64,000 nt of DNA from TMP-86 sp044226865 (lineage in GTDB: Bacteria; Pseudomonadota; Gammaproteobacteria; Steroidobacterales; Steroidobacteraceae), in contig JBGAGE010000005.1 in the NCBI GenBank assembly GCA_044226865.1, forward strand, positions 479,240 through 543,239, written 5' to 3'. The notes under the pieces were generated by a model that was not told the DNA's origin, searched no databases, and saw only the letters and a list, made by a program, of their open reading frames with translations. The translations under genes were made by a program, and so were the position numbers. Shown here piece after piece: positions 54,999 through 63,943 of the stretch (positions within the stretch are counted from its first letter, which is position 1; each line of letters opens with the position of its first letter).

Positions 54999-55985
54999 CT
55001 AGCGCAACAGCCCGCGCTGCCGCAGGTAATCCTGCGCCACCGCCTGCGCCGCCTCGCCGTCGATCTGCACGCGCGCGTTCAGGCGCTGCAGCGTGGCGGC
55101 ATCGAAACCCTGCATCAGCGGCGCAAGCAGTCCGCGTATCCGGGGGTATGCCTGCAGCACGGCCTCGCGGATGGTGGGCACGGGCGCATAGATGGGCTGA
55201 TCGTGGTGATCGTCCTCGAGCATCACCAGATTGGCGGCGACGATGCCGCCGTCGGTGCCGTACACCATGGCCGTGTTGACCTGGTTCGTGCCGGCGGCGG
55301 CCGCGGCGATGGTGGCCGAGGTCTCGCCGCCGGCGAGCACGATGAGCTGCTCGGGACGCAGCTTGAAGCCGTAGCTTTTTTCCAGGGAATGCAGCGTGCC
55401 TGCGTTCGCGAACTCCGCGGAGCAGGCCAGCACCACGCGCCCGCCGCCGCGGACCCAGCGGCCGAAATCGCTCATGCTCGCCAGCCGATGGGCGCTTGCG
55501 ACGTCGCGCCGCACGGCGAGCGCCCAGGCATTGCTGGCATTCGCCGGGGTCAGCCACACGATGCGGTTGGCGGCGTAGTCCAGCCGGGCGCCCAGCTCGT
55601 AGCCGCGCCGCAGGTCCTTCCAGGCGGGATCCGCGGGCCTGTTGAAGAAGAAGCCGGCATTGCCCGTGTACTCGACATAGATATCGATCTCACCCGCAAG
55701 CAATGCCTTGCGCACCACGGGGGTGGCGCCGAGTGTCATGCGATCCACGGTGGGGATGCCGTTGGCCTGCAGCAGCAGCCGGATCATGTGGCCGATCATG
55801 GCCGATTCGCTCGACAGCTTGGAGGACACGACCACGGCGGCCTGGAGCGGTGCGGCCAGCAGCGCGAGCAGCAGGCCCAGCGCCACCCCGGCCCGCGGCC
55901 CGGACCTTCCCGGGTAGCGGCTCGGGCACCTGGCGCGAGGTCGCAACCAGAGCCCCAACCGGAACCGCCACCGGATATTCCTCAC
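54999..55985 (-). CDS. yehZ: betaine-type ABC importer periplasmic binding protein, YehZ/OsmF type
   Basis: Periplasmic binding protein of the OpuAC/OsmF class. After the hydrophobic leader ALGLLLALLAAPLQA come VVVSSKLSSESAMIGHMIRLLLQANG, GEIDIYVEYTGNAG and INTAMVYGTDGG-like ligand-site sequences. Start is uncertain: GTG 55985 has AGG 7 nt upstream and gives a long basic n-region; GTG 55886 gives a very short leader; an open frame continues to GTG 56108. First gene of the importer operon, divergent from soxB. Low-affinity betaine binding is known for E. coli OsmF; the ligand here is inferred. Confidence 0.87.
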   Translation of the reverse strand: MRNIRWRFRLGLWLRPRARCPSRYPGRSGPRAGVALGLLLALLAAPLQAAVVVSSKLSSESAMIGHMIRLLLQANGIPTVDRMTLGATPVVRKALLAGEIDIYVEYTGNAGFFFNRPADPAWKDLRRGYELGARLDYAANRIVWLTPANASNAWALAVRRDVASAHRLASMSDFGRWVRGGGRVVLACSAEFANAGTLHSLEKSYGFKLRPEQLIVLAGGETSATIAAAAAGTNQVNTAMVYGTDGGIVAANLVMLEDDHHDQPIYAPVPTIREAVLQAYPRIRGLLAPLMQGFDAATLQRLNARVQIDGEAAQAVAQDYLRQRGLLR

Positions 55986-56060
55986 CGCCCACCTTGATTG
56001 CCGCGCAGCCCGCCTTGCCACACGTTGTCGGTTGCGCCCGCTGGCGTCAAGAGCGGCGCA

Positions 56061-56076
56061 GCGCGGAGTTCCGCGC
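56061..56076. promoter_or_regulatory. inverted repeat in the yehZ-soxB divergent spacer
   Basis: GCGCGGA-GT-TCCGCGC is a perfect 7-bp inverted repeat in the 141-bp spacer between the divergent importer and sarcosine oxidase operons. A TATGAT -10-like box for soxB follows at 56109-56114. It may be an operator for a regulator not encoded here. Confidence 0.4.
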
Positions 56077-56126
56077 CGCTGCACCGTGAATCGAAGCGCG
56101 CGAAGCACTATGATGGGTGCCTACGC

Positions 56127-57410
56127 ATGAGTTCCGCCGATTCATCCGCGCCGGATTCCGGGCGCTATTCCGCCTGGCGCCTGTTCACCGAAGGATGGCG
56201 CGGTCAGCTCGGCTGGGGCCGCGCCTGGGCAAAGCGTGATCCGCGGGCGCGTTACCGCGTGGTCATCGTCGGCGGCGGCGGACATGGCCTGGCCACCGCC
56301 TACTATCTCGCCACCGAGTTCGGCATCCACGACGTGGCCGTGCTGGAGCGCGGCCCGATTGGCCTGGGCAATGTGGGGCGCAATACCACCATCGTGCGCT
56401 CCAATTACTTCCATCCGCAGAACATCCGCTTCTATGACTATTCGCTACGGCTGTGGGAGGGCCTGGAGCGGCGGCTTAACTTCAATGCCATGGTCAGCCA
56501 GCGCGGTACGCTCAACCTGTTCCACACCGAGGCGCAGCGCGACCTGTTCACGCGGCGCGGCAACCTGATGCGGCTCAATGGCGTCGACGCGCAAGCGGTC
56601 GACCGTGAGGGCGTGCGCGGGCTGGTGCCGCTGGCCGATCTCGACAATGGGCGATTTCCGGTGCTCGGCGGCTTCCTGCAGCCGCGCGGCGGCACGGTGC
56701 GCCACGACGCCGTGGCCTGGGGTTACGCGCGCGGCGCTTCGCGCGCCGGTGTCGACATCATCGAGCATTGCGAAGTCACCGGGATCCGCCGCGATGGCGG
56801 CCGTGTCACCGGCGTGAGCACCACGCGCGGCGATATCGCCGCCGACATCGTCTGCCTGGCCGTCGCCGGTCATTCCTCTCATCTGGCCGCCATGGCCGGT
56901 TTGACGCTGCCGATCGAATCGCATGTGTTGCAGGCCTTCGTCAGCGAGAGCATCAAGCCGGCGCTCGACCTCGTGGTCACCTACGGCGCGGGCCATTTTT
57001 ACATCAGCCAGTCCGACAAGGGCGGCATGGTGTTCGGCGGCGGCATCGACGGCTACAACTCCTATGCGCAACGCGGCACGCTGCCCATGGCCGAGGAGGT
57101 GGCCTCGGCCGCGGTCACGCTCATGCCTGGGCTTGCGCGCCTGAAGATCCTGCGTCAATGGGGCGGCGTGATGGACATGAGCATGGATGGCTCACCCATC
57201 ATTTCGAAGACGCCGGTGGCGGGCCTGATCCTCAACGGCGGCTGGTGCTACGGCGGCTTCAAGGCCATTCCCGCCGGTGGCATGACCACCGCGCACCTGA
57301 TCGCGCGTGGCGAGCCGCATCCGCTCGCCGCGCATCTTGACCTCGGGCGTTTCGCGGCGGGTCGCACCGTCGATGAGCGCGGCAGCGGCCCGTTCCCGTT
57401 CGCCCACTGA
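56127..57410 (+). CDS. soxB: sarcosine oxidase beta subunit
   Basis: Flavoprotein subunit that oxidises sarcosine to glycine. 427 residues with the dinucleotide site YRVVIVGGGGHGLATAYYL near residue 52, GNVGRNTTIVRSNYF, the region VRHDAVAWGYARGASRAG, where a histidine attaches FMN in the family, and the C-terminal NGGWCYGGFKAIPAGGMTTAHLIA. ATG 56127 gives the family start plus a short Ser-rich tail. First of soxBDAG; the order is canonical. Confidence 0.95.
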   Translation: MSSADSSAPDSGRYSAWRLFTEGWRGQLGWGRAWAKRDPRARYRVVIVGGGGHGLATAYYLATEFGIHDVAVLERGPIGLGNVGRNTTIVRSNYFHPQNIRFYDYSLRLWEGLERRLNFNAMVSQRGTLNLFHTEAQRDLFTRRGNLMRLNGVDAQAVDREGVRGLVPLADLDNGRFPVLGGFLQPRGGTVRHDAVAWGYARGASRAGVDIIEHCEVTGIRRDGGRVTGVSTTRGDIAADIVCLAVAGHSSHLAAMAGLTLPIESHVLQAFVSESIKPALDLVVTYGAGHFYISQSDKGGMVFGGGIDGYNSYAQRGTLPMAEEVASAAVTLMPGLARLKILRQWGGVMDMSMDGSPIISKTPVAGLILNGGWCYGGFKAIPAGGMTTAHLIARGEPHPLAAHLDLGRFAAGRTVDERGSGPFPFAH

Positions 57411-57414
57411 CCCG

Positions 57415-57708
57415 ATGTTGCAGATCCATTGTCCCTGGTGCGGCGTGCGCGATGAGGCCGAGTTTCGTTACAAGGGCGATGCCGGCGCGGTAAGGCCGCG
57501 CATGGGCCCGGACGAGCCGGCCGCGCGCGAGGCCTTTCATGCCTACGTGTACGAGCGCGCCAATCCGCGCGGCTGGCACGTCGAGTGGTGGCTGCACACC
57601 GCCGGCTGCCGTCAGTTGCTGATGGTGCGCCGTCACACGCTCACGCACGAGATCCACGCGGTCGCCAAGGCCGGCGAGGCACTGCCGCCGCCACCGGAGC
57701 GCGCGTGA
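57415..57708 (+). CDS. soxD: sarcosine oxidase delta subunit
   Basis: Small zinc-binding subunit of 97 residues starting MLQIHCPWCGVRDEAEFRYKGDAG, with the CxxC pair and WWLHTAGCRQLLMVRRHTLTHEI. It follows soxB by 4 bp and overlaps soxA by one base (TGATG). Confidence 0.95.
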   Translation: MLQIHCPWCGVRDEAEFRYKGDAGAVRPRMGPDEPAAREAFHAYVYERANPRGWHVEWWLHTAGCRQLLMVRRHTLTHEIHAVAKAGEALPPPPERA

Positions 57709-60671
57709 TGGCCGGTCCCACCCGCATCGCGCGCGGCTGCGTGAGCGATGCCGCGCGGCCCGTGAACTTCAGCTTCGATGGACGCGCGTTGCAGGGGCAG
57801 GCGGGCGATACGCTGGCGGCGGCGCTGCTGGCCAACGGCGTGCGGCTGGTGGGCCGCAGCTTCAAGTATCACCGTCCGCGCGGCATCGTCACCGCGGGAC
57901 CGGAAGAGCCCTGTGCGCTGGTCGAGCTCATGGGCCCGCAGGGGCGCGAGCCCAATTGCCTCGCCACCACGCTCGAATTGCACGAGGGTCTCGCGGCCCA
58001 CAGCCAGAATCGCTGGCCCTCGCTGCGCCTGGACCTGGGCGCGGTGAACGGATTCTTCGCGCGCTTCATCCCGGCGGGCTTCTACTACAAGACCTTCATG
58101 GCCCCCGGCTGGGCCTGGGAGCGAGGATATGAGCCGCTGATCCGGCGGGCGGCGGGCCTGGGCCGCCTGCAGCCGGTGGTGGGCACGCATGCCGCGGCGG
58201 CCGAAACCGTCCACGATCACGTCGACGTTCTGGTGGTGGGCGCCGGCGCCGCCGGTCTCGCCGCTGCATGGCAACTCGGCGCCGCGGGATGTTCAGTCCT
58301 GCTCGTGGATCAAGACGTGGTGACCGGCGGCGGCACGCTGCTGGATGAGCGCTGGACGCCGTGGCGCGAGCGGATCCGCGCGGATCTTGCCGGCTGGCCA
58401 CGGGTGCGCGTGTCGACGCGCACCGCGGTCACCGGCGCCTACGGCCATGGGGTGTTCGCCGGGCTGCAGCGCCTGCCGCCTGCCGAATCGCAGCAACGTG
58501 GTGGATTGCGCGAGCGTCTGCGCGTGATCCGTGCGCGCCAGGCGATCGTCGCCACCGGTTCGCACGAGCGCCTGATTGCCTTTGCCGACAACGACCGGCC
58601 CGGTGTAATGCTCGCGGGCGCGGCGCACGCGTACCTGCGCCGCCATGGCGTGACGCCCGGGCAGCGGCCCGCCTGGTTCGTGAACAACGACGAAGCCTAT
58701 GAGGCGGCCTTCGCGCTCACCGCCGCCGGCGTGCGCAGCGCCGCCATCATCGATCCGCGCCCGGATTCGGTGGCCGCCGGGCGTGCGCGCTCACTGGGCA
58801 TCGAGGTATACGCGCGTGCGCAGGTCGTGGGCGTGCACGGCCGTGCCGCGGTGCGCGGCGTGCGCCTCGATGACGGCCGCGACCTCGAGGCGGATTGCCT
58901 GTTGATCTCCGGTGGCCACTCACCCGCCATCGCCCTGCCCCTGCAGATGGGCGCGGGCTCGGCCTGGCGCGACTCCTGCCTGGGATTCATCGCCGAATGG
59001 GATGTGGCGCAAGGCCGCGTGGTCGGTGCAGCGGCGGGCAGCAGCGGTCTCGCCGCCGCCGCCGCGGCCGGCGAGCAGGCGGGCCGCGACATCGCCGAGC
59101 GTCTTCAAGCGCGGACCGCCGCGGCGGGCACCGCCCCTGCGACCCCGGCCGCGCTTCCCCCCACGCCGGCCGATGCGGCGGTGACGCCGCCGGCCGCGCT
59201 GTGGGAAGTGCGCGTCGCCCATGCGCCGGCTGGAAAATCCTTCGTCGACCTGCAGAACGACGTGACCACCGATGATGTGCGCCTGGCCGTGCGCGAAGGC
59301 TACGAGCACCCCGAGCACATGAAGCGCTACACCACGTTGGGCATGGCCACCGATCAGGGACGCATCGGCGGCTTGGTCGGCAGCGCCGTGCTGGCGCAGG
59401 CGCGCGGCCTGCCGCTGGCGCAGGTCGGCGTGACCAGGCCGCGGCCCTACACCGCGCCCGTGCCCTTCGCCGCGTTGGCCGGGCCGGAGGTGCGGGCGCA
59501 CTTCAAGCCCAAGCGACGTCTCGCCTTGCATCCCTGGCATGAGATGGCGGGCGCCACCTTCGTCAATGCGGGCCTGTGGCTGCGACCGCTGGTGTATTCG
59601 CCGCAACCGGGCTGGGAGCCGGTGCTGCGCGAGGCACGTGCGGTGCGCACGGCGGCTGGCATCACCGATGTGTCGACGTTGGGCAAGATCGACGTGCGCG
59701 GCGCGGACGCGGCGCGCTTCCTCGATTTCGTCTATGCCAATACCTTTTCCACGCTTGCCGTGGGACGCGCACGCTACGGCATCATGCTGCGCGAGGACGG
59801 CATGCTGCTCGACGATGGCACCACCTCGCGCCTGGGGGATCGGCATTATCTCGTGACCACCACCACGGCCAATCACGCCGCCGTGCTGGAACATCTGGAA
59901 TTCCAGCTGCAGTCGAACGCCTGCGGCTGGGATGTGCTGCTCACCGATGTCACCGACCAGTGGGCGCAGTTCGCCGTCGCGGGCCCGCGCGCCCGCGAAC
60001 TGCTCACCGGGCTGATCGACCGCGACCTCGGCAACGAGGCGTTTCCGTTCATGGCGGCGGCGGCGGTGGACGTCACCGGCGACGACGGCCGGCGCATCGC
60101 GGGGCGGCTGTTCCGCATTTCCTTCTCAGGCGAGCTCGCCTACGAACTGGCCGTGCCCGCGCGTCATGCGCTGAGCGCATGGCTGGCGTTGCTGCGCGCC
60201 GGCCGTCCGCTGGGCGCCCTCCCCTATGGCCTGGATGCGTTGAACACGCTGCGCATCGAAAAGGGCCATATCACCGGCGCCGAGCTCAACGGCAACGCCG
60301 GTGCCGATGACCTGGGCTTCGCGCGGCTGTTGAAGAAGAACGGCGATTTCATCGGCCGGGTCCTCTCGCAGCGCCTGCCGGGCGGGCGCCTGCAATTGGT
60401 GGCGTTGCGGCCGCTGGATCCGGCGCAGCGCTTGCGCAACGGTGCGCAGCTGCTCGCAGCCGACGGCACGGGTGAGAGCCTGGGATTCATCACCTCGTCC
60501 ACCCCGTCTGTGGTGGTACCCGGTTGGGTGGGCCTTGCGCTGCTCGCCGACGGGCGGCGGTTCATCGGCCAGCGCCTGCTCGCGTGTTCACCGCTGCATG
60601 CCGAGCGCACGCCGGTGGAGGTGTTGAGCCCGCATTGGTTCGATCCGGAGAATCAACGTGTCCGAGCCTGA
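57708..60671 (+). CDS. soxA: sarcosine oxidase alpha subunit
   Basis: 987 residues: N-terminal ferredoxin-like domain (FDGRALQGQAGDTLAAALLANG ... RSFKYHRPRGI), NAD(H)-binding oxidoreductase domain with VDVLVVGAGAAGLAAAWQL near residue 175, a linker rich in Ala/Pro, then GcvT folate-binding domains (LHPWHEMAGATFVNAGLWLRP ... SFSGELAYELAVPA). The folate domain takes up the one-carbon unit released by the beta subunit to give 5,10-methylene-THF. Length matches the family (about 965-1005). Confidence 0.95.
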   Translation: MAGPTRIARGCVSDAARPVNFSFDGRALQGQAGDTLAAALLANGVRLVGRSFKYHRPRGIVTAGPEEPCALVELMGPQGREPNCLATTLELHEGLAAHSQNRWPSLRLDLGAVNGFFARFIPAGFYYKTFMAPGWAWERGYEPLIRRAAGLGRLQPVVGTHAAAAETVHDHVDVLVVGAGAAGLAAAWQLGAAGCSVLLVDQDVVTGGGTLLDERWTPWRERIRADLAGWPRVRVSTRTAVTGAYGHGVFAGLQRLPPAESQQRGGLRERLRVIRARQAIVATGSHERLIAFADNDRPGVMLAGAAHAYLRRHGVTPGQRPAWFVNNDEAYEAAFALTAAGVRSAAIIDPRPDSVAAGRARSLGIEVYARAQVVGVHGRAAVRGVRLDDGRDLEADCLLISGGHSPAIALPLQMGAGSAWRDSCLGFIAEWDVAQGRVVGAAAGSSGLAAAAAAGEQAGRDIAERLQARTAAAGTAPATPAALPPTPADAAVTPPAALWEVRVAHAPAGKSFVDLQNDVTTDDVRLAVREGYEHPEHMKRYTTLGMATDQGRIGGLVGSAVLAQARGLPLAQVGVTRPRPYTAPVPFAALAGPEVRAHFKPKRRLALHPWHEMAGATFVNAGLWLRPLVYSPQPGWEPVLREARAVRTAAGITDVSTLGKIDVRGADAARFLDFVYANTFSTLAVGRARYGIMLREDGMLLDDGTTSRLGDRHYLVTTTTANHAAVLEHLEFQLQSNACGWDVLLTDVTDQWAQFAVAGPRARELLTGLIDRDLGNEAFPFMAAAAVDVTGDDGRRIAGRLFRISFSGELAYELAVPARHALSAWLALLRAGRPLGALPYGLDALNTLRIEKGHITGAELNGNAGADDLGFARLLKKNGDFIGRVLSQRLPGGRLQLVALRPLDPAQRLRNGAQLLAADGTGESLGFITSSTPSVVVPGWVGLALLADGRRFIGQRLLACSPLHAERTPVEVLSPHWFDPENQRVRA

Positions 60672-61299
60672 GCAGCCGTCCGCGTCAACGCCGTCCACCG
60701 AGGCCTTGCGCCTGGCGATCTGCGCCGCCGACATCGTGGAGCTGGCGGCGTGGCGCGGCACGGCCGATGCGCTCAAGGCCGCGCTGCGCGCGCAGGGCGT
60801 GGAATTGCCGTCCTTCGGCCAGGTGTGGGCGGATGGCGAACGACTGGTGCTGAGCGTGCGTCCGGATCGCTGGCTGTTGCTGAGTGCGCCGCGACCGCCC
60901 GACGCCGCGCCGGCGGTGGGCACCGCGCAGGTGGATGCGGACGGCCACGGCCCGGAGCTCGCCTGGCAGGCCGCCATCGGCGCGGCCGGCGCCGCCATCG
61001 ACCAGAGCTCGGGCTGGTCGCTGCTGCGGCTGGCGGGCGCGGCGTGGCGCGAGGTGCTGGCGCGCGGCTGCCGGCTGGACCTGCGTTCCCAGGTGTTCGC
61101 CGACGGCGCCGCGGCCGCCACCACCATGGCGCAGGTACCGGTCGTGATCCTGCCGCGCGCGCCGGGCGTGCTGCTGCTCACGCCCGCCAGCACCGCACGG
61201 CATCTATGCGAATGGCTCGCGGCGACGGCGGCGCACGATGGCTTCGTGCGGCTGCCCGACCAGCCGTTCATTCATTCATTGTCGAAGGAGAATTCATGA
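60658..61299 (+). CDS. soxG: sarcosine oxidase gamma subunit
   Basis: 213 residues of the SoxG family, weakly related to GcvT: DIVELAAWRGTADALKAAL, QSSGWSLLRLAGAAWREVLARGCRLDL and HLCEWLAATAAHDGF. The start is GTG 60658, overlapping the end of soxA by 14 bp. Its stop overlaps the next ATG (ATGA), so the whole soxBDAG-dehydrogenase unit is translationally coupled. Confidence 0.9.
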   Translation: MSEPEQPSASTPSTEALRLAICAADIVELAAWRGTADALKAALRAQGVELPSFGQVWADGERLVLSVRPDRWLLLSAPRPPDAAPAVGTAQVDADGHGPELAWQAAIGAAGAAIDQSSGWSLLRLAGAAWREVLARGCRLDLRSQVFADGAAAATTMAQVPVVILPRAPGVLLLTPASTARHLCEWLAATAAHDGFVRLPDQPFIHSLSKENS

Positions 61300-63710
61300 A
61301 TACATCGGCGCGTGCCGTGATCATTGGCGGCGGGGTCGTCGGCGCCAGCGTCCTGTATCACCTCGCCAGGATCGGCTGGAAGGACGTGCTGCTGCTCGAG
61401 AAGAGCGAGCTGACCTCGGGCTCGACCTGGCATGCCGCCGGCGGCATGCATACCTTCAACGGCGACGCCAACATCTCGCGCCTGCAGAAATATACCCTCG
61501 ACCTGTACCGCGAGATCGAGCAGCTGTCGGGCCAGTCCTGCGGCCTGCATCCCAACGGCGGCCTGCTGCTTGCCGCCAACCAGGGCGAGCTCGACAGCCT
61601 CAAGCTCCTGTGCTCGCGCGCGCGCTACCTCGGCATGGAGACGCGCATGATCGGCCTGGACGAGGCGCTGGAGATGAATCCGCTGGTGGACCCGCGGTAT
61701 TTCATCGGCGCGATGTGGCGCGCGGACGGCGGCCATTGCGATCCGTCCGGCACCACGCACGCCTATGCCAAGGCCGCTCGCTCGCTCGGTGCTTCCATCG
61801 AGCGCTTCACTCGCGTGCTGTCACTCAGGCAGCGGCATGACGGCACCTGGGAGGTGATCACCGACAAGGGCACGGTGCACGCCGAGCACGTGGTCAATTG
61901 TGCCGGCCTGTGGGCGCGCGAAGTGGGCCACATGGTGGGCGTGGAACTGCCGGTGCTGGCCATGGAGCATCATTACCTGCTCACCGAGGACATCCCCGAG
62001 CTCGCGGGCCGCAAGAAGGAATTCGTCAACACCACGGATTACTCGGGCGAGATCTACATGCGCCAGGAGCGCGGTGGCGCCCTGATGGGCACGTACGAAC
62101 CGCATGGCATCGTCTGGTCGCCCATCAAGACGCCGGATGATTTCGCCATGCAATTGCTGCCCGATGACTTCGAGCGGCTGGCGCCGCACTTCGAGGTGGG
62201 CTTCCAGCATTTTCCCGCGCTCGGGCGCGTCGGCATCCGCAAGGCCATCAATGGCCCGTTCACCTTCGCGCCGGATGGCAATCCGCTGGTGGGCCCGATA
62301 CGGGGGCTCAAGAACTACTGGGTGGCCTGCGCGGTGATGGCGGGCTTCAGCCAGGGCGGCGGCATCGGCCTCGCGTTGTCGCGCTGGATGGCCGAGGGCG
62401 ACCCCGGCCAGGACATTCTTTCCATGGACGTTGCGCGTTACGGCGCCTTCGCCACGCCCAAGTACACCTCGCTGAAAGTGCCGGAGAACTACGCGCGGCG
62501 CTTCCGCCTCGCCTATCCGAACGAGGAGCTGCCGGCGGCGCGCCCGGTGCGGCGTTCGCCGGTCTACGACAAGCTCCTCGCGGCCGGCGCCGTGATGGGC
62601 GCCAACTTCGGGCTGGAACATGCGCTGTGGTTCGCACCGCAAGGGATGGTGCCGCGCGAGACGCCCACCTACCGCCGCTCCGAAGCCTTCGACGTGGTGC
62701 GCGAGGAATGCCGCGCCGTGCGCGCGCACGTCGGCCTCTACGAGACCACCAATTATGGCAAGTACGAGATCAGCGGCTGCGGCGCGCGCGCCTGGCTCGA
62801 CCGCGTGTTCGCCTCGCGCATCCCGGCGCCGGGCAGGCTCGGCCTTGCGCCCATGCTCAATCCGGCGGGGCGGATCGTCGGTGACCTGTCCATCGCCTGC
62901 CTGGCCGAGGATCGCTTCATGATCGTGGGTTCGGGCTTCGCCGAGGAATTCCACCTGCGCTGGTTCTGGGAATGCGCGCCGCCGGCCGACGTGTTCGTGC
63001 GCTCGGCCGCCTCGACGCTGTGCGGCTTCTCCATCGCGGGCCCGCACGCTCGCGCTTTGCTGCAACGCCTGGTGCGCATCGATCTGTCGGCGCAGTCCTT
63101 CAAATTGTTCAGCGTGCGCGAAACGGCGGTGGGATTCGCGCCCTGCATCCTCACCCGCGCCGGCTTCACCGGCGAGCTGGGTTATGAAATCTGGACCACG
63201 CCGGATTACGGCGCGGTGCTGTACGAGGAGCTGCTCGAGGCCGGGCGTTCGTTGAGCCTCGTGCATTTCGGTGGCCGGGCGCTGTCATCGCTGCGATTGG
63301 AGAAGGCCTATGGTTCCTTCAACAAGGATTTCCGCCCCGATTACACGCCGGCGGAGACGGGCCTGGACCGGTTCGTCGATTTCAACAAGGGCGACTTCAT
63401 CGGCAAGCCTGCCGCCCTCGCCGAACGCGCCACGGGCCCGAAGCGCCGCTTCGTGGTGATGGAGGTGGAGGCGGGTGATGCCGACGTGGTGGGCTACGAG
63501 TCCGTCATCAAGGACGGCAAGCCGGTGGGCTATGTCACTTCCGGTTCCTTCGGGCATTGTGTCGGCAGGAGCCTCGCCGCCGGCTATGTGCCCGCCGCGT
63601 TGGCGCGCGAGGGCGAGAGTTTCCTCATCGACATCCTCGGCGAGGAGCGCCGCGCCACCGTGCGGCTGCAGCCGCTGTACGATCCGCAAGGCTTGCGGTT
63701 GCGCAGCTGA
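61296..63710 (+). CDS. dimethylglycine/sarcosine dehydrogenase-like flavoprotein (DAO-GcvT)
   Basis: 804 residues: FAD domain with AVIIGGGVVGASVLYHLARIGW, SGSTWHAAGGMH (the His of WHAAG is the covalent FAD attachment in the family), a FAO_M bridge near residues 375-430, then GcvT domains with SGCGARAWLDRVF, GFTGELGYEIWTTP, LRLEKAYGSFNKDF. The arrangement equals dimethylglycine and sarcosine dehydrogenases that pass the oxidised methyl group to THF. AAGGAG lies 6 nt before ATG 61296. Next to soxBDAG it most likely handles dimethylglycine, giving sarcosine for SoxBDAG. Confidence 0.93.
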   Translation: MNTSARAVIIGGGVVGASVLYHLARIGWKDVLLLEKSELTSGSTWHAAGGMHTFNGDANISRLQKYTLDLYREIEQLSGQSCGLHPNGGLLLAANQGELDSLKLLCSRARYLGMETRMIGLDEALEMNPLVDPRYFIGAMWRADGGHCDPSGTTHAYAKAARSLGASIERFTRVLSLRQRHDGTWEVITDKGTVHAEHVVNCAGLWAREVGHMVGVELPVLAMEHHYLLTEDIPELAGRKKEFVNTTDYSGEIYMRQERGGALMGTYEPHGIVWSPIKTPDDFAMQLLPDDFERLAPHFEVGFQHFPALGRVGIRKAINGPFTFAPDGNPLVGPIRGLKNYWVACAVMAGFSQGGGIGLALSRWMAEGDPGQDILSMDVARYGAFATPKYTSLKVPENYARRFRLAYPNEELPAARPVRRSPVYDKLLAAGAVMGANFGLEHALWFAPQGMVPRETPTYRRSEAFDVVREECRAVRAHVGLYETTNYGKYEISGCGARAWLDRVFASRIPAPGRLGLAPMLNPAGRIVGDLSIACLAEDRFMIVGSGFAEEFHLRWFWECAPPADVFVRSAASTLCGFSIAGPHARALLQRLVRIDLSAQSFKLFSVRETAVGFAPCILTRAGFTGELGYEIWTTPDYGAVLYEELLEAGRSLSLVHFGGRALSSLRLEKAYGSFNKDFRPDYTPAETGLDRFVDFNKGDFIGKPAALAERATGPKRRFVVMEVEAGDADVVGYESVIKDGKPVGYVTSGSFGHCVGRSLAAGYVPAALAREGESFLIDILGEERRATVRLQPLYDPQGLRLRS

Positions 63711-63943
63711 GGCCGCGGCGTCGCCATCCACCGTCACCCGCGCCGGGGATTTCCACGCGCCGCCCGTTGTGCTATTCAATGCCGTTGCAATGGAGTTGCA
63801 ATGAACCCGCGAACCTCCCCAACCGCAGCCGGCGCCGCATGTCCTGGCGAAGAATCCTAGCTCTAGCAGCTTGATGCAAAACACATAGTTGGAACGGATC
63901 GGCGTAAAATTCGTTGCATCGATTGAACGCGGAGCCGGATCTG
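63711..63943. other. spacer after the sox operon, with possible gene fragment
   Basis: 233 bp without a full gene. It holds a direct repeat GTTGCAATG at 63783-63791 and 63794-63802 and a short frame at 63839 reading MSWRRILALAA then stop, which looks like the start of a signal peptide cut off where the insertion sequence begins. The exact IS end is not identified. Confidence 0.45.
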
